Assembly (NCBI GenBank): GCA_030612725.1
Contig: JAUWNJ010000017.1
Location: 1 to 64,000, forward strand
Length of the DNA: 64,000 nucleotides
Direction of reading: 5' to 3'
Source: Planctomycetales bacterium
GTDB taxonomy: Bacteria > Planctomycetota > Phycisphaerae > SM23-33
Both the position numbers and the translations under genes were made by a program. Shown here piece after piece: positions 49,441-57,613 of the stretch. Each line of letters begins with the position of its first letter. The first letter of the stretch is position 1. Under the pieces are notes generated by a model that had not been told where the DNA came from, did not search any database, and was given only the letters and a program-made list of their open reading frames with translations.

Positions 49441-49530
49441 AGGGACCAGGGACTTGGGACTTGGGACTAGGAAAAACAGAAAGAACGGAACCAGCAATCC
49501 ACAATCCGCAATCCACAATCCGCAATCAGT
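49441..49530. repeat. AGGGACCAGGGACTTGGGACTTGGGACTAGG repeat (copy 7) with CAATCC tail
   Basis: The GGGACTAGG element with AAAAACAGAAAGAACGGAA tail is followed by AATCCACAATCCGCAATCCACAATCCGCAATC, an octamer-like repeat also seen near 17.83 kb. The tail overlaps the last codons and stop of the RsbU-type phosphatase gene. 49201-49440 otherwise holds only the MITE-like element. Confidence 0.8.
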
Positions 49531-50746
49531 CCGCGATGTCCATCGTCAGTACGGTAACGTCGTCGTCTCGCCGACCGGCCTGGCGGTGTTCGTCAATTAG
49601 TCCGGTAAGTCGGAAAAGCATCTGTTCGACTGGGAGGCTGCGGAGACCTTGGAGGACATTTGCCAGGGTCGATACGCTCGGTTCGGCTTCGACTTCGCTC
49701 ATGACCTTCGGCGACGAATCGGAAGCGAGCATTTCTTCAGCGCCGTCAGAGAAGACGATCAGCCGATGTCCCGGATGGAGGCGAATTTCCTGCTGGTCGA
49801 AGGTTTCTTCGGGGAAAACGCCCAGTAGTGCTCCGACGGAATCGAGTTGTTCGGCGTTACCGTCGGTGTCGAACAGCAGCGGGTTGGGATGACCGCCACG
49901 GGCGTATTGCAAAAGGAGGTTTTCGGTATCAATGATTCCATAAACAGCCGTACAGAACTGGCATGAACTGAGGTTCTGTTCGCAGATGTCGCTGTTCAGA
50001 CCGGTCAGGGCCTCGCCCGGCGGGATGATTTCGTATCGATTGCCGTCGATCCGTTTGGTTTGCAGGGCTTTTTTGATGAACATGGTCAGAAGCGCAGCCG
50101 GCATACCGTGCCCGACAACGTCCGCGACGTAAAAGCCGATATGGGTTTCGTCCAGACGGAAAACGTCGTATATGTCGCCGCTGACCCAACTGGCGGGGCG
50201 GAACAAGGCTGCGAAACGCACGGGTCCGACTTTCGGAAGCGAACGCGGCATGAAGTCGCGTTGAAGCCTCGCCGCCAGACGCATCTCTTCGTCTAACTGT
50301 TCAAAGTTTCCGGCAGCGCCGACGCCGAGAGATCTCACTGCCGCCACGTCTGAACGGAGGTGGGAAATTACCGGCTGGAGGGCGGCGGCGGATTCGATTC
50401 GTGCGGAAAGTTCGCCCGGCGCCGCGTCCGGGTCGGCGATAATGAACTGTCCCCTGCGGTTGGAAAGACAGTTTTCCAGACCCATAACCGTCGGAAGGAG
50501 CACGACAGCCACCGCTCCCGTGCGATCAATCCGGTCCAGGAGTTCCGACATGCGCTTCGCGTCGAGTGGTTCATCAGTCGGTGGGGCTATCAGGACGATT
50601 TCGGTATCGTCGAATTGTTGCGGGTGTGGGTGTGGCGAATCGCAGGCGATTACGTCCCATTTTCCGTCGAGTGCCGAGGAGACGTTTTCGGGCATATCCC
50701 CAGGCCCGAACCAGAGTAGTTTATGTTTTTCCGCCACTGGAACCAT
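49526..50746 (-). CDS. RsbU/SpoIIE-type PP2C serine phosphatase with degenerate N-terminal sensor
   Basis: The 406-residue protein has a C-terminal PP2C-like domain of the SpoIIE/RsbU type, with metal-binding motifs SGDIYDVFRLD and YVADVVGHGMPAALL and the later DGAEEML and RRDDDVTVL. It starts after the typical linker EEMRLAARLQRDFMP. The first 120 residues look like a degenerate receiver domain. Such enzymes activate anti-anti-sigma factors in partner-switching pathways; none of those partners is in the window. Confidence 0.92.
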   Translation of the reverse strand: MVPVAEKHKLLWFGPGDMPENVSSALDGKWDVIACDSPHPHPQQFDDTEIVLIAPPTDEPLDAKRMSELLDRIDRTGAVAVVLLPTVMGLENCLSNRRGQFIIADPDAAPGELSARIESAAALQPVISHLRSDVAAVRSLGVGAAGNFEQLDEEMRLAARLQRDFMPRSLPKVGPVRFAALFRPASWVSGDIYDVFRLDETHIGFYVADVVGHGMPAALLTMFIKKALQTKRIDGNRYEIIPPGEALTGLNSDICEQNLSSCQFCTAVYGIIDTENLLLQYARGGHPNPLLFDTDGNAEQLDSVGALLGVFPEETFDQQEIRLHPGHRLIVFSDGAEEMLASDSSPKVMSEVEAEPSVSTLANVLQGLRSLPVEQMLFRLTGLIDEHRQAGRRDDDVTVLTMDIAD

Positions 50747-50843
50747 TCGCGCACACCCTGCCGGTACCGATAGTTACATCGACCCGGAGAGCACGCGCCT
50801 TTAACAACCCTGCAAACTTGCGAAGATACAAACCTTACAGGGT

Positions 50844-51290
50844 TCAGGCTTTTGTCGCCTGGCGTGATTTGCTGCGTTGTGCGCTGCGGGGTTTCCGGCG
50901 GTCGATGTAGGCTGTGGCGGCTTTGGTTAGCAGACCTGAACGGGTTTCGTTTTCAACTTCGGCGAATCGGTCCACCGCATCAAGTATCCGCCGAGGCATA
51001 GTGATATTGATCCGCTTGGCCTCTACTCGCAAACTCGACGGTGAAATGGAAACTACCGCCCATATCCCACCCTTGAATTCACGCTTGCCCTTATAATCCT
51101 CAATCCGGCCTGGCTTGGGGATGACCTGTCCGTCCTCGATTAGACCTTCCAAATGTAATTCAATGGCTTCCTGAGCCATTGCGATTGCTTCATCGAGTGT
51201 GCCGCCCGCACTGAAGCAGCCCGGAAGATCGGGAACAGTTACGCCGTAATCCGAGTCCTTGTCTTTATGAATGACGATTGGGTAGTTCAT
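50844..51290 (-). CDS. hicB: HicB-like antitoxin with ribbon-helix-helix domain
   Basis: I use the ATG at 51290 (MNYPIVIHKDKDSDYG) preceded by GGAGCAGG; 51302 is the track alternative. The N-terminal HicB fold shows YGVTVPDLPGCFSAGGTLDEAIAMAQEAI. The C-terminal part contains a ribbon-helix-helix segment (AKRINITMPRRILDAVDRFAEVE) and a basic tail. It lies directly downstream of a complete hicB-hicA pair, so this is a third gene of a hicB-hicA-hicB cluster. Confidence 0.85.
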   Translation of the reverse strand: MNYPIVIHKDKDSDYGVTVPDLPGCFSAGGTLDEAIAMAQEAIELHLEGLIEDGQVIPKPGRIEDYKGKREFKGGIWAVVSISPSSLRVEAKRINITMPRRILDAVDRFAEVENETRSGLLTKAATAYIDRRKPRSAQRSKSRQATKA

Positions 51291-51339
51291 TTCCTGCTCC
51301 ATCCTGCCTGTTTCATGATGGCTTTAAACGGGTGTAGAT

Positions 51340-51561
51340 TCAACGAAGCCGGATGAATTCCTCTACTGTCATTCCGGAAGACCGAATGAGTGATCGCAGT
51401 GTGCCTGGGGCAAGTTCTTTGTGTTGCGGAACCGAAAGGCTTGCGATGTGTCCGGGCTTGAGCATGACGACGTGGCTACCTCGTTGACGAGCCACCCGCC
51501 AACCCGCACGCTCGAAACGTTTTACGGTCTGCTTTCCCGATATTACGGGCAGTTTCGGCAT
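51340..51561 (-). CDS. hicA: HicA-type mRNA interferase toxin
   Basis: 73 residues in the double-stranded RNA-binding-like HicA fold: SGKQTVKRFERAGWRVARQRGSH with the catalytic histidine in GSHVVM, and the C-terminal ELAPGTLRSLIRSSGMTVEEF. HicA cleaves mRNA without ribosomes and is neutralised by HicB. The start overlaps the hicB stop by one base (TGATG). Confidence 0.93.
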   Translation of the reverse strand: MPKLPVISGKQTVKRFERAGWRVARQRGSHVVMLKPGHIASLSVPQHKELAPGTLRSLIRSSGMTVEEFIRLR

Positions 51562-51767
51562 CAGACCGCGACCTCTACCTCACGAATGGCTACGGTCAAA
51601 GGCATACCGGCCTCGGCACGGGTTTCCAGGCAGGCGCCAATGGCCTCACGTATGTTCGCCAGGGCATCTTCTTCCGTCTTGCCCTGCGAAACACAGCCGG
51701 GGATAGACGGACACTCCGCGACGACCATACCTGTTTCGTCTCGCTCAAGAGTTACGATTAGTTTCAT
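51561..51767 (-). CDS. hicB: HicB-type antitoxin, short form
   Basis: 68 residues consisting of the HicB partial RNase H-like fold only (VAECPSIPGCVSQGKTEEDALANIREAIGACLE), without a DNA-binding tail. It is first in the operon and is translationally coupled to hicA. Autoregulation would need another DNA-binding protein; the RHH-bearing HicB-like protein downstream could serve that role (inference). Confidence 0.92.
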   Translation of the reverse strand: MKLIVTLERDETGMVVAECPSIPGCVSQGKTEEDALANIREAIGACLETRAEAGMPLTVAIREVEVAV

Positions 51768-51879
51768 CTGATATCACCTCAATACAATTCTATCGACGTA
51801 ACCGTCGGGAGGTCAAGTTATACCTTGTCGAAAGTGTGGCTTTCAAGATTGTGCGACAGGCGGTATAATGCCGCACGTT

Positions 51880-52179
51880 ATGACGTCCGAAGTGAAAATT
51901 GACAAAGAGAAGATAGCCGAATTCTGTCGCAGGAATCACATACGTCGGCTTGCGTTTTTTGGTTCGGTCCTTCGGGACGATTTTGGCCCCGACAGCGATG
52001 TGGACGTGCTCGTGGAGTTCGAGACCGGCCACGTGCCGGGGCTGGCGTTTTTTGGGATGGAATTGGAACTGTCAGAAATCATAGGCCGGAAAGTCGATCT
52101 CAATACTCCCAATTTCCTGAGCCGGTATTTTCGAGATGACGTGGAGGCCTCAGCCGAGGTGCAATATGTTGCAGGATGA
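51880..52179 (+). CDS. MNT-family minimal nucleotidyltransferase (MntA-like antitoxin)
   Basis: About 99 residues from ATG 51880, which is ten bases after TATAAT (51864-51869), again with almost no leader. The catalytic motif is [20 protein letters not shown], complete with GSxxR and the two aspartates. In MNT-HEPN systems this enzyme AMPylates and silences the HEPN toxin. The start of a HEPN gene overlaps its 3' end at 52166 but is truncated, so the antitoxin is an orphan. Confidence 0.88.
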   Translation: MTSEVKIDKEKIAEFCRRNHIRRLAFFGSVLRDDFGPDSDVDVLVEFETGHVPGLAFFGMELELSEIIGRKVDLNTPNFLSRYFRDDVEASAEVQYVAG

Positions 52180-52222
52180 GGATAGAATTCGTCTTCGACA
52201 TATGCCCATCCTTCGGCCTTGA
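52166..52222 (+). pseudogene. Truncated HEPN (HepT-like) toxin start
   Basis: An ATG at 52166, overlapping the MNT stop, opens [13 protein letters not shown] and then PILRP and a stop at 52222. [12 protein letters not shown]-type sequences are the usual N-terminus of HepT proteins encoded after MNT genes. Only about 13 toxin residues remain before the sequence diverges, 15 bases from the end of the neighbouring propeller gene, so the toxin has been deleted. Confidence 0.65.
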
Positions 52223-52236
52223 GGCGCCGGCGGCGT

Positions 52237-53655
52237 TTACCGCACTGGGATGTGTTTGACGCGATAGAGCGAATTATCCTTCCATGCCAGGTATTCCAGG
52301 ACGCCATCAGGACCGAACGTCAGGCCGTTCATCTCGATATTGTCGTACTCCGCGCTCGCCTGACCATCCACCACCATGAAATACTTCACCAACTGCTTCG
52401 CGCCCTTCCGCTTCCAGGCCACATACGCCACTCGCTTGGAGTCGGGGCTGAATATCATAAAGGAGGTGATTCCGGTATACTCCGTGCCCGCCTTGCCGTC
52501 CACCACCACAAACTCCTTCGTGTTCTTCCTGGCATGATACATCAGTCGCTTTCCGTCGGGGCTGAAGACCGGCGAGTGTCCTCCGTCGCTGTACTTTGCC
52601 TTCTTGCCGTCCACCACCACACCCAATTTCTCACCCTTCTTCCAGGCCCTATACGCCACATGCTTGGAGTCGGGGCTAAATACCAGGCGGTTTCCATAGA
52701 TGCCGTCGTACTCCGCGCTTTCCTTACCGTCCACCACCGCCACCAACTTCTTCTTGTTCTTCTTCCAGGCCTGATACACCACGCGTTTGGAGTCGGGGCT
52801 GAACATACAGTAGTGGATGCTGTCGTACTCCGCGCTCCCCTCCTTGCCGTCCACCACCACAAATCGCTTCGCGCCCTTCTTGGCCCAATACGCCACGCGT
52901 TTGGAGTCGGGGCTGAAGATACAGTGGCCGATTCCGTTGTACTCTGTGCTCTCCTTGCCGTTCACCACCATCAACCATTTCGTGCCCTTCTTGGCCGCAT
53001 ACGCCATACGCTTGGAGTCGGGGCTGAAGATCTGGATACGGACTTCGTTATACTCCGCGACTTCCTTACCGTCCACCACCACGAACCATTTCACGCCCTT
53101 CTTGGCCGCATACGCCACGCGTTTGGAGTCGGGGCTGAAGAGTAGGGAGAACACAGGCATGCCGTCGTACTCCGCACCCTCCTTTCCGTCCACCACCACC
53201 ACCAACTTTTCGCCCTTCCTGGCAACATACGCCACGCGCTTACCGTCGGGGCTGAGAGGCAGGCGGCCAAAGCAACGTGTCTCGATGTTATCGTACTCCG
53301 CGCCCTCCTTTCCGTTCACCACCATCAACCACTTCCCGCCCCTCTTGGCAGGATACGCCAAGTGCTTTCCGTCGGGGCTGAAGAACAGACAGCCCAAAGG
53401 GATTTTGTCGTACGCCGCGCTCGTCCGACCTTCAACGACGACATGTACCTTCTGACCCTTGGTTGTGATGTAAGCCCAATGGCGGCCATTTTGACTGAAA
53501 TGAAGCATCGGCACCACCGGCCCCAGGCGAGTTTCCTGAATCTTGTATGTGATGGTCGGGGCGATGGTCGGTTTGCCGGTCGGCTGGGCGGATGCCGTTG
53601 CGATCAGGCCGATTATGGCCGCTGTCCAAACGACAATTCGGTTCGCGGCGTTCAT
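52237..53655 (-). CDS. Secreted beta-propeller protein built of near-identical repeats
   Basis: I use the ATG at 53655 (MNAANRIVVWTAAIIGLIATASA), which follows AAGGAG and opens a signal peptide; the track start adds 23 unlikely residues. The mature protein of about 450 residues consists of nine to ten units of about 42 residues: FSPDSKRVAYxAKKGxKWFVVV followed by DGKEGAEYD. Units resemble TolB/WD40-type blades. Repeats are also highly conserved at DNA level, so they probably expanded recently. No catalytic domain is visible. Role unknown; perhaps a surface binding protein. Confidence 0.82.
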   Translation of the reverse strand: MNAANRIVVWTAAIIGLIATASAQPTGKPTIAPTITYKIQETRLGPVVPMLHFSQNGRHWAYITTKGQKVHVVVEGRTSAAYDKIPLGCLFFSPDGKHLAYPAKRGGKWLMVVNGKEGAEYDNIETRCFGRLPLSPDGKRVAYVARKGEKLVVVVDGKEGAEYDGMPVFSLLFSPDSKRVAYAAKKGVKWFVVVDGKEVAEYNEVRIQIFSPDSKRMAYAAKKGTKWLMVVNGKESTEYNGIGHCIFSPDSKRVAYWAKKGAKRFVVVDGKEGSAEYDSIHYCMFSPDSKRVVYQAWKKNKKKLVAVVDGKESAEYDGIYGNRLVFSPDSKHVAYRAWKKGEKLGVVVDGKKAKYSDGGHSPVFSPDGKRLMYHARKNTKEFVVVDGKAGTEYTGITSFMIFSPDSKRVAYVAWKRKGAKQLVKYFMVVDGQASAEYDNIEMNGLTFGPDGVLEYLAWKDNSLYRVKHIPVR

Positions 53656-53744
53656 TTGCTGACTCCTTGATATGGTTTCACGATTTTCATTGTCAGGCCG
53701 ACGGGTGTTCCAGACTACCCGCACGACGGAATAAGTGTTCCCTC

Positions 53745-54200
53745 TTACGGAACCCCGACGGGCAGGACGACCTTGTCGCCGGGCTTTATGTCGAGTTGCT
53801 TGAAAGTTCCGGCTGCGACTTCGAGGGCGTATTGGGCGGGGTGTACACTGGGGTAACGAACAGTGGCCTTCTTCGGGTCTTTTTCGACCGCCATGGTGTA
53901 GATTTTGACGATTATGCCGTCGCTGGAGATGAATGCTATGTCGATACTTGCCCGGCAGTTGAGCATGTGGAAGGTCCGCACCTCTTCACGCGGGAAGACG
54001 AATAACATTCCGGTTCCCTCGGGTATTTCGTCCCTGTCGGCCAGGCCTTGGCGGAGGGTTTGCTCGTCGTCGGCGATTTCCACGCGCCAGACGTGCTCGC
54101 CTATGCGTACCTGAGGCCGGCTTGATTCACCGGAGCAATTACACGACGAAAGCAGCAGAAGCGGGAAAAACGCAATCCATAATGTAAGGTTTTTCAGCAT
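53745..54200 (-). CDS. DUF192-family lipoprotein
   Basis: I use ATG 54200 (MLKNLTLWIAFFPLLLLSSCNC), which opens a lipoprotein signal. The mature part is a single DUF192 domain: EQTLRQGLADRDEIPEGTGMLFVF, MLNCRASIDIAFIS and ALEVAAGTFKQLDIKPGDKV. The family is widespread in extracytoplasmic proteins and has no settled function. It lies four bases from the end of the GT9 gene. Confidence 0.9.
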   Translation of the reverse strand: MLKNLTLWIAFFPLLLLSSCNCSGESSRPQVRIGEHVWRVEIADDEQTLRQGLADRDEIPEGTGMLFVFPREEVRTFHMLNCRASIDIAFISSDGIIVKIYTMAVEKDPKKATVRYPSVHPAQYALEVAAGTFKQLDIKPGDKVVLPVGVP

Positions 54201-54204
54201 GATG

Positions 54205-55284
54205 TTATTTTTCGTCGTCGTGCCGATCGAAGATCCGCCTGGGCGGACGACGGTTAAACGCATTTTGGGTTTCGGCGATTACTTGTTCCGGTTTGATTAG
54301 TTGCATACAGGTATTGTGTCGGCATTGTCGTTTGAGGCATCCGGCGCATGGGATGTCGGCGACGATGGCCTGTCCCAGCGGGCCGATCGGGCCTGTACGT
54401 TCCGGGCGCGTCGGGCCTATGAGTGTTACGAACGGCGTACCGACGGCAGGTGCGATGAAGTTGGCTGACGAGTCGCAGCAGACGACGGCTCCGGCTGACG
54501 CAATCAGGGCGACGACCTGCGGCAGCGTCGTCTGTCCCGCCATGTTGAGCACCTTCGAGTTGTCGCCGGTGAGGTCGTCGCACAGTTCCCGCTCGGCGTC
54601 GGAGCCGGTCAATACTATCGGGACTTCGCGGGACAATTCGGCCACTACCTTCCGCCAGTGGCGCTGCGGGTATAACTTGGTCGCCCATCGAGTCCCCGGA
54701 GCGATTAGAAGATACTGGTCGGGGGCGAGATTATGTTCAGCCATGAACGATTCGACGAAGGCGTGTGCCTCTTGCGTAACGGTCAGCGTGAGGTCGTTTT
54801 CATCGGCATCTATTCCCAGTTCCCTGACGAGGGCGATATTGCGGGCGATTGTATGTTCGGCCTGGACGGTAATCGGATGCGTGTAGAAGATGCCGGCGAA
54901 TTCGCGGGCGTCGGCGAAGCCCGCCCGAACGGTAGCGCCGGTAACTCGTGCGAAAAATCCGCTGCGGAAGAGTCCCTGAAGGTCGATAACCCAGTCGAAT
55001 CGCCGCCGGCGGAGGTCCCGGCAGAAGGTGATGAAATCTCTCGTGGGGCCTGGACTTCGTCCGATTCGCCCGAACCGTCGTCGGTCGAAGAGGATTATTT
55101 CGTCCAGACCGACCTGCCCGTCGATGATCGGCGCGCATCCCGGCGTTACCATCCAGGCGATATGTGCGTGCGGGAAGGTCCGCTTCATCCCGGCAAGGAC
55201 AGGCAATGCCGAGACCACGTCGCCCAGGCTTGAGGGTTTGAGTATGAGCACCTTCTTCGGTATGGGTAAATCCGGCGCGGTCAC
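54205..55284 (-). CDS. Glycosyltransferase family 9 (heptosyltransferase-like)
   Basis: The start is placed at the GTG at 55284, overlapping the kinase stop as GTGA; the track ORF runs back through the kinase gene. The 359-residue GT9 enzyme has KKVLILKPSSLGDVVSALPVL, YLLIAPGTRWATKLYPQRHW and VCCDSSANFIAPAVGTPFVTLIG. GT9 enzymes add heptose or related sugars to the lipopolysaccharide core. Together with the WaaP-like kinase and the GT4 fragment this forms a core-oligosaccharide operon. Confidence 0.92.
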   Translation of the reverse strand: MTAPDLPIPKKVLILKPSSLGDVVSALPVLAGMKRTFPHAHIAWMVTPGCAPIIDGQVGLDEIILFDRRRFGRIGRSPGPTRDFITFCRDLRRRRFDWVIDLQGLFRSGFFARVTGATVRAGFADAREFAGIFYTHPITVQAEHTIARNIALVRELGIDADENDLTLTVTQEAHAFVESFMAEHNLAPDQYLLIAPGTRWATKLYPQRHWRKVVAELSREVPIVLTGSDAERELCDDLTGDNSKVLNMAGQTTLPQVVALIASAGAVVCCDSSANFIAPAVGTPFVTLIGPTRPERTGPIGPLGQAIVADIPCAGCLKRQCRHNTCMQLIKPEQVIAETQNAFNRRPPRRIFDRHDDEK

Positions 55285-57062
55285 GACGAGGTTCTCCGTT
55301 GTACTTTCTGACGGCGCTGGCGTGAGGCGATCTGCCTGCGGATTTTCCGGGTTGACCAGTTCTGGAGTAGTCGCCAGTAGGGTTTGAAGTTGATTCGTCC
55401 GGTTCCGGGGCCTCGTAAGTATCCCAGGAGCATCCTCAGCCGGCCTGCGTGATTGACCACCGGGCATTCCAGCAGCGAGACGTTAAGCCTCATAAGTCCC
55501 CGAAACTGCTGTCGTCGGGTAACACGTCGGACACGATTGACGCCGTCCAGGTCCACCAGGATTGCTTCGGGCGGGTGGTCCCTGTGGTTGTCCCAGTGTA
55601 CCAGCAGGTTGGACGCCTTCAGGTCGCGGTGGGCGAATTTTTCCTCATGGAGTCGTCGCAGCAGTTGTCCAAGTTTCCGGAGCACCTGGCGGGCAAGGCG
55701 TCTTTTCTCGATGTGCGAACCGTCGGTTTGTTCGCTGTCGAGGTAGCGGTTGAGGAATTTATTGAGGTGCAGCCCGTGAACCTGTTCGGTAATCAGGATC
55801 GAATCGACCAGGAAGCCCCATCGTCGTTTTTCCATGGCTGCAAGGGGCAGGGCGGTGTAGATGTGGCGTCCCAGCAGTGCGTGTCCGAGGTGGAAACTTC
55901 GCAGCGACCTGCTTGGCCGGAAGAGGTCTGTTACCCACCTGACGGTGCGTTTCCGGCGGGGGCGTTTGACGTACACGTCAATATCTATGAGACCGACGCG
56001 AAGACGCCGCTTGACGATGTAACTACTGGCGGAATCTTTGATTATCCTGATGTCGTCGCTTCTGAAGAGTGCGTCCGGGTCGGCGAGCGCTTTGCTCCAG
56101 TCTTCTGTGGTGAAGGTATGTTCACAGATTTCGGAACCGGGAAGGCTGCGTTTGGACGCCAGTATCACATGTGTGCGCATTCCTGCGATGGACATGCGGG
56201 CGAAGTATCGGTTGGTTGCGAAGATTCGCCGGTCGCGCTGGGCATAAAGTCGTCGGGTGTGTCGGTTGGCGAACAATTCAATCAGGCGAATCCATCCCCG
56301 GAGCGTTCCTTCGGCCCCGGCGGCGCGGAGGTAGTGCCGGAGAAACCGAAGGCGCTGCGAGCGAGTGGTCCATAAGCGGCGGTCGTGGAAGAGTTGCGCG
56401 AGGTTGGCCGCCCGGCTTCGCCTGCTCAATTTACGTCGGCGAAGCATACGGTGCAGGTCCATCAGAACCAGTCCATCGAACCGACTGGCTGATGGATCGA
56501 CGGTGCGCACCAGCACGTTACCGCAGTGCAGGTCGCGGTGCAGGACTCCGCAGGCGTGCATTCGTCCGACGAGTTCAGCCAGGGCGATCGTAGCGGCGCG
56601 AATGTCGGTATTACCCGATGCTATCCGGTCGGCGTGCCACTTATCGGCGGGGACGGACGGCTCGATTCCCTCGCTTATCATCCATTCCGTACCGGTGCGA
56701 TTATATGTGGCCAGGACCTTTGGGACCGGTACGTTATTGGCTGAGAGGTAATTGCTGAATCGCATTTCGCAGCGTGTTTCTGATAGTCCGATGCGTCTTT
56801 GGAGGTGGTGCAGCAGCGACCGGCTGTGAAAATGCTTCAGGTACAGTACGCCGGTGGACTTTGACGCTTCGCGTCGATAAACGGTCCGCGAGACGTTGCG
56901 TTTTACCACCGACCAGCGGTCGCCGGACGGATCTCTCAGCAGCGGTTCGATTTGTTTCCGGGCATCGTCGTCGGTGAAGCGGACTGCACCGAGATCAATT
57001 CCGGCGAAAAGTTCCGAAGCGTCCGGTATGTCGTGTTTGGTGTTTGGCATCGGAGCCTTCAA
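55281..57062 (-). CDS. Double-domain WaaP/Kdo-kinase-like lipopolysaccharide kinase
   Basis: The 593-residue protein contains two protein-kinase-like domains in tandem. Domain 1 has the catalytic loop HRDLHCGNVLV (His175-Asp177) and metal motif LMDLHR; domain 2 has HRDLKASNLLV (His478-Asp480) and LVDLDG. Related WaaP/InaA/Kdo kinases phosphorylate core sugars of lipopolysaccharide. The tandem arrangement suggests two phosphorylation sites or one regulatory copy. In domain 1 the metal motif DLH replaces the usual DFG/DLD, so it may be weaker. It overlaps both neighbours by four bases. Confidence 0.9.
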   Translation of the reverse strand: MKAPMPNTKHDIPDASELFAGIDLGAVRFTDDDARKQIEPLLRDPSGDRWSVVKRNVSRTVYRREASKSTGVLYLKHFHSRSLLHHLQRRIGLSETRCEMRFSNYLSANNVPVPKVLATYNRTGTEWMISEGIEPSVPADKWHADRIASGNTDIRAATIALAELVGRMHACGVLHRDLHCGNVLVRTVDPSASRFDGLVLMDLHRMLRRRKLSRRSRAANLAQLFHDRRLWTTRSQRLRFLRHYLRAAGAEGTLRGWIRLIELFANRHTRRLYAQRDRRIFATNRYFARMSIAGMRTHVILASKRSLPGSEICEHTFTTEDWSKALADPDALFRSDDIRIIKDSASSYIVKRRLRVGLIDIDVYVKRPRRKRTVRWVTDLFRPSRSLRSFHLGHALLGRHIYTALPLAAMEKRRWGFLVDSILITEQVHGLHLNKFLNRYLDSEQTDGSHIEKRRLARQVLRKLGQLLRRLHEEKFAHRDLKASNLLVHWDNHRDHPPEAILVDLDGVNRVRRVTRRQQFRGLMRLNVSLLECPVVNHAGRLRMLLGYLRGPGTGRINFKPYWRLLQNWSTRKIRRQIASRQRRQKVQRRTSS

Positions 57063-57592
57063 TCAGACGGGGTTTTGTCCTCTATTATTTTCATCAAGGC
57101 CTGTGCGATTGCACGGGGCTTGTCGTTACGGACCAGAAATACGTTTTTTTCGTCTGCGAAGCGGCTCCTCGTTTCGGGCGTATCGCACACGATAACGGGC
57201 AGCCCGACCGACACCGCTTCGGACAGCAAACCGCTGGGTGTATCGTCCGCGTTGAGGAACATTGCTATATCCGCCGCCGCCAATAAGTCCGGCAGCGTCC
57301 ATTCCGGTCCGGAAAGCGTAACCTTATCGGCGAATCCGGTCATGCGTGCGAATTCGACGACGTCCCTTGCGTACTGACCGGTGTGCTGTCGGCAGGACCC
57401 TTCGGGAATAATTATATGCACCGGCACCTCGGCCATTTTCAGGATAGAGGCCGACCATACGGCGAATCGGTGCCCGCTTGTTCGATGCACGCAGCCCGGG
57501 GCGACGATAATCGTTTCGTCCGGTGCGATTTCAAGTCGTTCTCTGATGCGAGATTGCCCCAAAGCGTTATTGGTATTTGTTGCTGCAACCAT
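57059..57592 (-). CDS. Glycosyltransferase family 4, C-terminal half only
   Basis: The 177 residues cover only the nucleotide-sugar-binding half of a GT4 enzyme (IIVAPGCVHRTSGHRF, DLLAAADIAMFLNADDTPSGLLSEAVSVGLPVIV). GT4 proteins are normally about 350-400 residues with a separate acceptor-binding N-terminal domain. The lipoprotein gene ends or begins directly upstream, with no room for the missing half. It is either a remnant or a stand-alone half enzyme. The stop overlaps the kinase start (ATGA). Confidence 0.75.
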   Translation of the reverse strand: MVAATNTNNALGQSRIRERLEIAPDETIIVAPGCVHRTSGHRFAVWSASILKMAEVPVHIIIPEGSCRQHTGQYARDVVEFARMTGFADKVTLSGPEWTLPDLLAAADIAMFLNADDTPSGLLSEAVSVGLPVIVCDTPETRSRFADEKNVFLVRNDKPRAIAQALMKIIEDKTPSD

Positions 57593-57613
57593 AATGGAGT
57601 GTTCTGGTAAGCC

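Noticed and set aside
49494-49530. Possible CRISPR or iteron array in the CAATCCGCAATCC repeats
   Set aside because: Octamer-like simple repeats with no spacers, no Rep gene and the same style at several unrelated loci.
52219-53145. 308-aa plus-strand ORF rich in VHHH motifs
   Set aside because: It is the complement of the propeller gene's repeated units; the regularity comes from the real gene on the other strand.
54733-56375. Plus-strand ORFs of 166 and 308 aa opposite the GT9 and kinase genes
   Set aside because: Shadow frames with no recognisable domains; the minus strand carries intact motifs and four-base gene overlaps.
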